A stretch of DNA of 64,000 bases. It comes from Cepaea nemoralis (lineage: Eukaryota; Mollusca; Gastropoda; Stylommatophora; Helicidae). Below the pieces are notes generated by a model. The model saw only the letters and a list, made by a program, of their open reading frames with translations, was not told the origin of the DNA and searched no databases. The position numbers and the translations under genes are program-made. The stretch's first letter is position 1. Each line of letters opens with the position of its first letter. Shown here in pieces: positions 57,600-64,000 of this stretch. The stretch covers positions 434,001 to 498,000 of the forward strand of contig JACEFZ010027754.1 in assembly GCA_014155875.1 (NCBI GenBank), written 5' to 3'.

Positions 57600-59390
57600 C
57601 TCTGTGAAAGCTTATTTGCTGATATGCTCTCCATGTTGTGGTCACACATACAACATAACACGTACAAGATATGCTTACAATGAAAATTTTGCAAATAATT
57701 AAATACACATAAAAACAGCCATAAGACCTGGTTAGCATAGAATATTTCTATGGCTTTGAGTCTCAACATTATCTCATATTTTTTGCCATGCAAACTCAGG
57801 TTATGATCATGAAAGCTGCAATATTCTTGAATCAGCTTTTATTTATGTATACATTACTTATGTCCCTATACGTTGTCGCCATGGCACATACATAATTATT
57901 GTTGTCTGTGTTTTAGCCTTTGTGTCTGCTTACAGTTTGTTTAGTTTGTGACATTATCTATTGTGATTCATTTTGGTACTAGTGCTAATGTTGTATATCT
58001 AGGTCTAATGTTGTATAGCTAGGTCTAATGTTGTATAGCTAGGTCCAGGCTCTACAGACAAACTCGGTACTGATGTCAGAATTGTCTGTTTCATACAATA
58101 TAAGCCATAGAGAGTTTTATTGACATTTTCATAGAACAGCTATATAATGTTCACAAACATGTTGTCCACTCTAAGAGCACGTCCACAATTCCTGAACAAA
58201 ACATGCTAAGGTATGAACAGAGATGTGGTATCTAGGTTTCAATCTCTAACTAACACACAAAGCAACAAAAGTAGACAGGAGTAGAAAACAAAGACATTCC
58301 TATCCCGACACAGGTTGGTTGCTATATTCAGTTATTTGTTTAGCCTGAAATGTGCACATTGTACTAGTTACCAACTAACTCAGGAATTTATCCTCATTTA
58401 TTTCCATGAATATTTGGTTATTTGCCATATTTATGTCACATTTGGCATTTGTACATTCATTGCTTTCACCCCTCATGGTGTCTCTTGATGTTACACAATC
58501 CCCCATCTCTCATGCATGCCTTTATCACATTTGGTCATTCTTTATTGCATTGTATTATTTGCATTTGTATTACGTGAAGGTTTCTGTGTTGAATATATAT
58601 GTAAATGTACTTTGCTTTTTGTATTGTTTCATTTTTGAGGGGGAGAAAGGTTAACTATTCAGTGACTTTTCCACTCAACAGAAATATGATTACTAATTTG
58701 AATATATAAATATTTATATTCTTGTGGGCTCATTCTAGAGTTAGCCTCACCACTTAAAGCAGTTTTTATTTTAAGATGGTTGTGTCATAGCACTCAAGTT
58801 CTTGTTGACTCCTGGAGTGATGCTTGTCGGGGACAAGTTATTGCCTTAGTCCACATCTAAGAAGTTCTGCGAACTGACTCAAATCTAATGGTGTTAGCTC
58901 GATGCTTCCCATCGTGTCACCCCTCAATGTCCTTTTTAATGCTAGAGAACCTGTCTGCCCAGATCTGATGCCACTAGATGTGTACCCCTGTTGCCATGTC
59001 TCTAGGGTTGCTGGGTATATAGGTCACCCAGTATTTACAAACATGTATATCATCTGATATGCATGTTATTTTACTATCATTTTAGAGTGATTTTCCTATT
59101 AAAGTATTTGACTTTAGGAATAATTTGTACCGATGGTAAAGGAACATATGAAAGAACCAGTAAAATCTTCCAGCCCATTTCATTAACATAAACTGTAAGT
59201 ATCATATTGTTGTCACTATTTCCTCACAGTGCACATGTTTTCCAGCTGCACAAAAACAAATATGCAAATGTTTTGTTTCATGCTCAGAATGTGGGCACTA
59301 GTTTCGGTGTTGCTGCTGTTGACCTCGGTGTAAACCTACAACCATCAATTCATGTGGCACTTCAGTTTGTTGTCCTCATACTAAACCAGA
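57600..59390. other. AT-rich non-coding DNA
   Basis: Only a small 20-base repeat (AGGTCTAATGTTGTATAGCT, 3 copies near 57990-58045) was noticed. Confidence 0.5.
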
Positions 59391-59394
59391 GAGC

Positions 59395-59650
59395 AAGGTA
59401 ATGTAGTGGCCAGGTGCTCTCCTCTTGGCCCGGTTTTCATGGGTTCAAATTTGAATCGAGGCAGATTTTTAACGTTGATCTCGACTGCCGGGTCGACCCA
59501 GCCTAAATGGGTGCCAGGAAATTCATGAGAAGTGAAAGCGGCCGGTGTGATACTGACCACATCACCTCTGGAGTGACCAGTAGTTTGTACAAACATGGGT
59601 CTTGCACCATATGTCCAGTGCGCCTCTTGGTGTGTACAAGAAACCTGAAC
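59395..59650 (+). mobile_element. Possible tRNA-derived SINE
   Basis: TAGTGGCCAGGTG resembles an A box and GGGTTCAAATTTGAATC a B box about 40 bases later. The body has GGGTCGACCCAGCCTAAATG and GGTGCCAGGAAATTCATGAG. Related body words occur near 34735-34800 and 15360-15390. Confidence 0.55.
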
Positions 59651-59874
59651 TTGCTTGTTTGCATACAACATATCAGCTGAATCAGCACTTTCCACTTCAT
59701 ATGTTTATTCAAAGTGGAGTGGCTGTATTAGAAAAGATAAGTTGACCACCGAGTACAGCTGTCATATGTACATGCATGTCCATTCATGATGATAGTTTTA
59801 TTGCCTGTCATTTTATGACATATTATGTACACCTGTATGGCTGTATGTGATGTGAAAACCTACAATTATTGAGA

Positions 59875-60305
59875 GCTGTATGTGTCATCTTTGTCTGCTT
59901 GGTGTCATCTACATTGCTGAAATGTGTCATGAGTCATCTTTGACTGCTTGGTGTCATCTGCATTGCTGAAATGTGTCATGTGTCATCTTTGACTGCTTGG
60001 TGTCATCTACATTGCTGAAATGTGTCATGTGTCATCTTTGACTGCTTGGTGTCATCTACATTGCTGAAATGTGTCATGCGTCATCTTTGACTGCTTGGTG
60101 TCATCTACATTGCTGAAATGTGTCATGTGTCATCTTTGACTGCTTGGTGTCATCTACATTGCTGAAATATGTCATGTGTCATCTTTGACTGCTTGGTGTC
60201 ATCTACATTGCTGAAATGTGTCATGTACATTGCTGAAATGTGTCATGTGTCATCTTTGACTGCTTGGTGTCATCTACATTGCTGAAATATGTCATGTGTC
60301 ATTGA
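59875..60305. repeat. 49-bp tandem array, about 8 copies
   Basis: The core is TCATCTTTGACTGCTTGGTG, TCATCTACATTGCTGAAATG and TGTCATG. Confidence 0.95.
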
Positions 60306-62470
60306 AATATTTGGCTCCCTCACAAATAACGTCAGAAAGTAAAAATAAATAAAAGTCTGTACAAATTCTGTGTTTGGTTATAGTTCCTTCTCACAGTGTT
60401 CAGTGTTGTTTATGTTGAGCTTGATTGTATGGGGATAAACATACTCACGAGTAGTGTATGGCACGCATAGAGCTAACAGACAGTTTTTAGCCTAGAGGAC
60501 ACGTTGGACAACATAAACACTTTTCTTTTATCATTTTTATATTTTCCAGTGTGTCCTCTGAGTCTAAGTAAAACTGCAAAAAAATTCATGTTTGTGGAAA
60601 AATGGATGAGCCACTACCTTGAGAACAGAACTGCCAGGACAAAAATACAAGGACAAATCAGCAAAATGATACTGTTGGAGCAAGTGTCCCCCAAGGAGGA
60701 GTTCTTTCACCAACATTATTCCTAGCATATATAAATGACATCACGGAAAATTTTCCAGCCAGAGTACACACATCCTCCTTTGCAGATGACCTAGCCATAT
60801 GGACATCTGAAGATTATATTATTACAGCTAACAGTAGAATACAGCAAGCCCTGTTAGCGCTAGAGGACTGGTCAAAATCATGGCTAGTGAAGATAAGTGA
60901 GGAGAAAACAACATGCACAGTGTTCTCCCTCTCAAATAAAACTCAGCAACCTAAGCTGGTATTGAATGGAAAAATATTGCGCCATGAAGAAAATCCAAAC
61001 TATCTAGGAGTCACCTTTGATCGTCGCCTGACATAGAAGACACAGGTTGAGAAAAATCGAACAAGAGCAAGGCAAAGAATGGCAGTCATGAACAAGCTTG
61101 CTGGTACAACGTGGGGAGCAGATGAGAAAGTTCTCAAGAAGTTATACACTGGATGGGTGAGGCCAGTACTGGAATATGGCATCACAGCTTGGGCAACAGC
61201 AGCTAAGTCAAACTTTAACAAAATAAGTAGAGTCCAAAATCAAGGAATATGAATCATAACTCGAAACCTGAAGACAACGACTATTAATGAACTAGAAAAG
61301 ATCACTTTATTACAACCAATGCAGAATAGAAGAGATAGCAGAGCCCAGCAACAAGCAGAAAAATTTAGAAGATTGACAGACCACCCTATGTATAACAGGT
61401 TTAATGGTTTTGGAAAGGGGAGACTGAAACGTGGCAACTTTTTAGAAACTGCAAAACAAAAGATTAGGGTAGATCCTATACTTAACATATCAACAGTCAA
61501 ACCCATTTACAATGCACACAACTTCCCAGCTTGGAGACAGCAGCAACTGCCTGAGATGATAGATTGTACATTCCTGGTATTGAGAAAAAGAACACTCAGA
61601 ACAAAACAGAAAGAAGACAAATCACTCTAAACTACATAAAAGAACATTACCCAAGTAGCAATTAGATGGATCAGCCAAAAATTCAATAGAAAATAGAGGA
61701 GGAGGAATTCTCCTAAATTTAAAAAATAATGGAGTGGAAAAAAAAACAGTAGCAACTTGAAAATTTTCATGCAACTTCAAAGCAGAGGTAGAGACTGCAG
61801 CAGAAATGCACTTGATGGAGGAAAATAAAGAGAAGCAAATGGCTATCTTCACAGATGCAAAGTCAGCTGTCAGCTGAAGAGCAATAACAGCACAGAAATA
61901 GCTGACCTAAGAGCAGCACTCCAAAGATGTCAGAAATTTTAAAAAAAGTTGTAATACAGTGGATCGTATTACATTGCAGTATACCTGGAAATGAAGATCC
62001 TGACAGACTAGCAAAAGAGGGCGGACGACTACCACAGCCTGACATAGACATAACCTATAATGAGGCCAAAACGGTTTATAAAAAGCACCTATAGAACCAA
62101 ATGGGAATCAGAGCATCCAGGCCACCAGAAAGATTATGCATATTACAAACTCGACCGAAGAGAACAAGTAACAATCTTCAGACTCCGCACAGGACATAAC
62201 AGGCTGAAATACCACTTGTTCAGTAAACTAAAGATAGGAGATGCCGATGAATGTAATTGTGGAACTGGTAAAATGACAGCTAAACATTTGCTGCAGGAGT
62301 GCCCAATATATGCAGAACATAGGAAGATATTTTGGCCCACACCTGCTTCATTTGAGGACAAGCTATATGGAGAAATCAACAAGCTCAAGTTGACTACAGC
62401 TTACTTTAACTACATTCAGGTTGACATCTAAATGTGCATGAAGAAGTATTTACACTGCCACACTTCATAC

Positions 62471-62718
62471 AGCCGGCTTCCTGGCCTAGAGGTTAGCGAC
62501 TTTTCTCCGTAATCTCGTATACTCTCGTAAGTAACGTGACGACGGTGAGAATCAGCAGTGATTCGAATCGCGTCGGTAACTTACGGGGTATGTGAGCCGG
62601 CCGCTCAGAAAGCAATGGCAAACTACTCCGCGTAATCTTGCCAAGAAATCAACAATCAGCTGAAAGATGCTGATGTTGACAGCAATGTCCTGTAAAGGAT
62701 ATGCAAATATTTGTTTTT
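62471..62718 (+). mobile_element. tRNA-derived SINE, family A, with perfect 11-bp TSD
   Basis: The head CTTCCTGGCCTAGAGGTTAG contains the A box TGGCCTAGAGG and GTGATTCGAATCGC the B box. The body is GCTCAGAAAGCAATGGCAAA, then AGCTGAAAGATGCTGATGTT and GTCCTGTAAAGGATATGCA. ACACTTCATAC flanks it exactly (62460-62470 and 62719-62729). The interrupted LINE sequence is continuous in the copy at 18577-18600. This is the best-preserved family A copy in the window. Confidence 0.95.
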
Positions 62719-62779
62719 ACACTTCATACGACAGGTATGTCAGTAACACAAGTATCCCAGAAGCATGAAATGGAATATT

Positions 62780-63042
62780 TGAATACTGAAGACACAAACA
62801 ATTGATTGCACGATTTATTGCCTGGCATATTTAGCTGCCTCTCGTCAGGTACATACTGCAGAAATCACACAACGTAAAGTGAATTAACTAGATAAATCCT
62901 TCAAACTGAAATATACACATGTTCGCACAGTGATGTCGATTGTCTACCACGGTAATTTTAAACTAAGACATGTTAGTCAGTTAAATTACCGTGGTAGATA
63001 TCGACATTACTGTGCGAACATGTGTATATTTCAGTTTAAATT
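62780..63042. mobile_element. Hairpin-forming MITE-like insertion with 7-bp TSD
   Basis: GAATATT occurs at 62773-62779 and 63043-63049, flanking an insert absent from the related LINE copy (18620-18680). Inside, 62903-62961 and 62980-63037 are near-perfect inverted repeats (AAACTGAAATATACACATGT ... reverse at the right arm) with a loop of about 18-20 bases. The element type is unknown; the inverted repeat is internal rather than terminal on the left side. Confidence 0.8.
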
Positions 63043-63367
63043 GAATATTGCTTGGCTAGCAAATCTATTACGTAGAAAGTCCGAGAATTAAGGTTATTTC
63101 AAGATCACGTTAATACAAGAACCAATTACTTGATATTGTTTTTTCCTCCATACTTTATGGTTCTGCATTTCTCGCCCTTCTGAAATTCATTTTATAAAGT
63201 AAGTAGACCCGCAAATCACGTTTTATGTAGACGTTTAGACGTGTTCTAGTATGTGTTATTAAATATAGCTTCCATTTTTACGTATACTGTGTAAAGGAGG
63301 GGGTTTATAGGGAGGAAATACAAAAAGGGGGAGTGACATTCTGAAAAAATGGTGAATGTGTGCATCG

Positions 63368-63392
63368 GCCAAAAAAGGTTGAGAACCACTAA
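63368..63392. mobile_element. hAT-type terminus (right end), possible
   Basis: AAAAAGGTTGAGAACCACTA is the inverse of TAGTGGTTCTCAACC, a common hAT end. A matching left end was not found, so this may be an isolated remnant. Confidence 0.4.
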
Positions 63393-63749
63393 TAAGGTCG
63401 TTCCAAAACGGACAGAAAATTCCACAGCCAATGTGGGCGTGGGCATTCGCAGTCTGTAAAGACGCCCACCCAGCTGCTGTACGTATTTTGTCCACCGCAG
63501 TTTGCTATCACAAATTGAACAATATTGACAGACAGCTTAAAGAATAGAGTAGCCAGTTGAAGCCAGCATAAATCATAACAATTATATTCATGCCTGTGTG
63601 GTTCTTGCGAGATTTATTTACATTGCGTGTTTGCGTGTGCCAGTGTGTTGTGTTTGCTGTTGATGCATGCGTTAGTGAAGCACTGCCTTCTGTTATTTCC
63701 GTGGTTGTCTTTAGTTTGTCAAGAGGTTTGTCTTACTTGAGGTCTTCGT

Positions 63750-64000
63750 TGTTAGTTAGTTAGTTAGTTAGTTAGTCGACAGATCATCCTCATTGCACAT
63801 CGAACCATTCAGTCCATAAGTGCTCGGATCCCCTCCTCAGCAAATCCGGCAGCGTGTAGCGGCTGACGACGTCAGTTCTGTGTTGGTTTATCAATCTTCT
63901 TTGGCTTTCTGCGTAGTGTTCTTGTTTGGCCACCCCTCTTTTAATTTGCTGTTCTCGCAGTCTGACCATTGTTGTAGATTCACAGTCATCACTTGGTTCT
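63750..64000 (-). mobile_element. SINE family B/D copy, cut by window end
   Basis: A (GTTA)n tail at 63749-63774 is followed by CATCCTCATTGCACATCG and CATAAGTGCTCGGATCCCCT, words shared with 5714-5960. The rest is not assigned. Confidence 0.5.

Larger units (their letters stand above)
60570..63110 (+). mobile_element. Non-LTR retrotransposon (RT, RNase H, C-terminal Cys/His), with nested insertions
   Basis: A 5'-truncated LINE. From about 60590 frames read WMSHYLENRTARTKIQGQ, SVPQGGVLSPTLFLAYIND (RT motif before the active site), SSFADDLAIWT (FADD, the RT catalytic aspartates, about 60780), then NYLGVTFDRRLT and VLKKLYTGWVRPVLEYGITA. A RNase H-like part follows with IFTDAKSAVS and QWIVLHCSIPGNEDPDRLAK (about 61950-62020). 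The end is ECNCGTGKMTAKHLLQECPI and a stop after YIQVDI at 62431. Stops and single-base shifts make it inactive. The upstream endonuclease is missing. Its 3' UTR is split by a SINE (62471-62718) and a MITE (62780-63042) and ends near 63110. Relatives are at 18377-18840 and 31463-32015. Confidence 0.9.

Overview
This is a piece of an animal (metazoan) nuclear genome, not a prokaryotic one. Its one clear host gene is split by introns with canonical GT/AG borders, and the rest is non-LTR retrotransposons, tRNA-derived SINEs, DNA transposons and very long tandem arrays. The host gene is a nemo-like kinase (NLK/nemo), an atypical MAP kinase of the Wnt and TGF-beta pathways, on the + strand. Seven coding exons are visible (1513-1619, 2544-2630, 7587-7798, 19506-19695, 24085-24283, 27783-27883, 32589-32643). 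They run from the middle of the kinase N-lobe to the stop codon at 32641-32643; the 5' exons lie outside the window. The C-terminus ends in ELPPSPHQW, as in protostome nemo proteins, so a protostome is likely. A lophotrochozoan such as a mollusc is my guess from repeat style only.

The exon sequences are strongly conserved and all splice sites are intact. Even so, about seven single-base indels break the frame, in exons 1, 2, 3, 4 and 6 of the window. Sequencing or assembly error is the simplest explanation; a recently inactivated copy is the alternative.

Layout. 1-1370: 38-bp array. 1620-2543: intron with a long TTC/GAA tract, a CA/CG/TA tract and a SINE. 2800-5500: 43-bp satellite. 5700-7250: SINE, a LINE remnant on the minus strand split by a terminal-inverted-repeat element, and a second SINE. 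7799-19505: an 11.7-kb intron with arrays, a LINE tail, a DDE transposase broken by a SINE, and another LINE tail. 19696-24084: hAT remnant, G-run array, 67-bp array and 84-bp array. 24284-27782: the 67-bp array again but inverted, so that exon 24085-24283 sits between inverted satellite arms. 27884-32588: a 3-kb 27-bp satellite, a minus-strand LINE remnant and a SINE. From 32644 onward: 3' flank with candidate poly(A) signals, then mostly non-genic AT-rich DNA carrying a 52-bp array with a SINE inside (39.6-41.0 kb), an 18-bp satellite organised in three higher-order blocks that each contain the same SINE fragment (49.7-54.0 kb), smaller arrays, and a LINE (60.57-63.1 kb) into which a SINE and a hairpin MITE have inserted.

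No rRNA, authentic tRNA, CRISPR or operon structure was seen. Most long open frames in this window are by-products of tandem repeats whose unit length is divisible by three.
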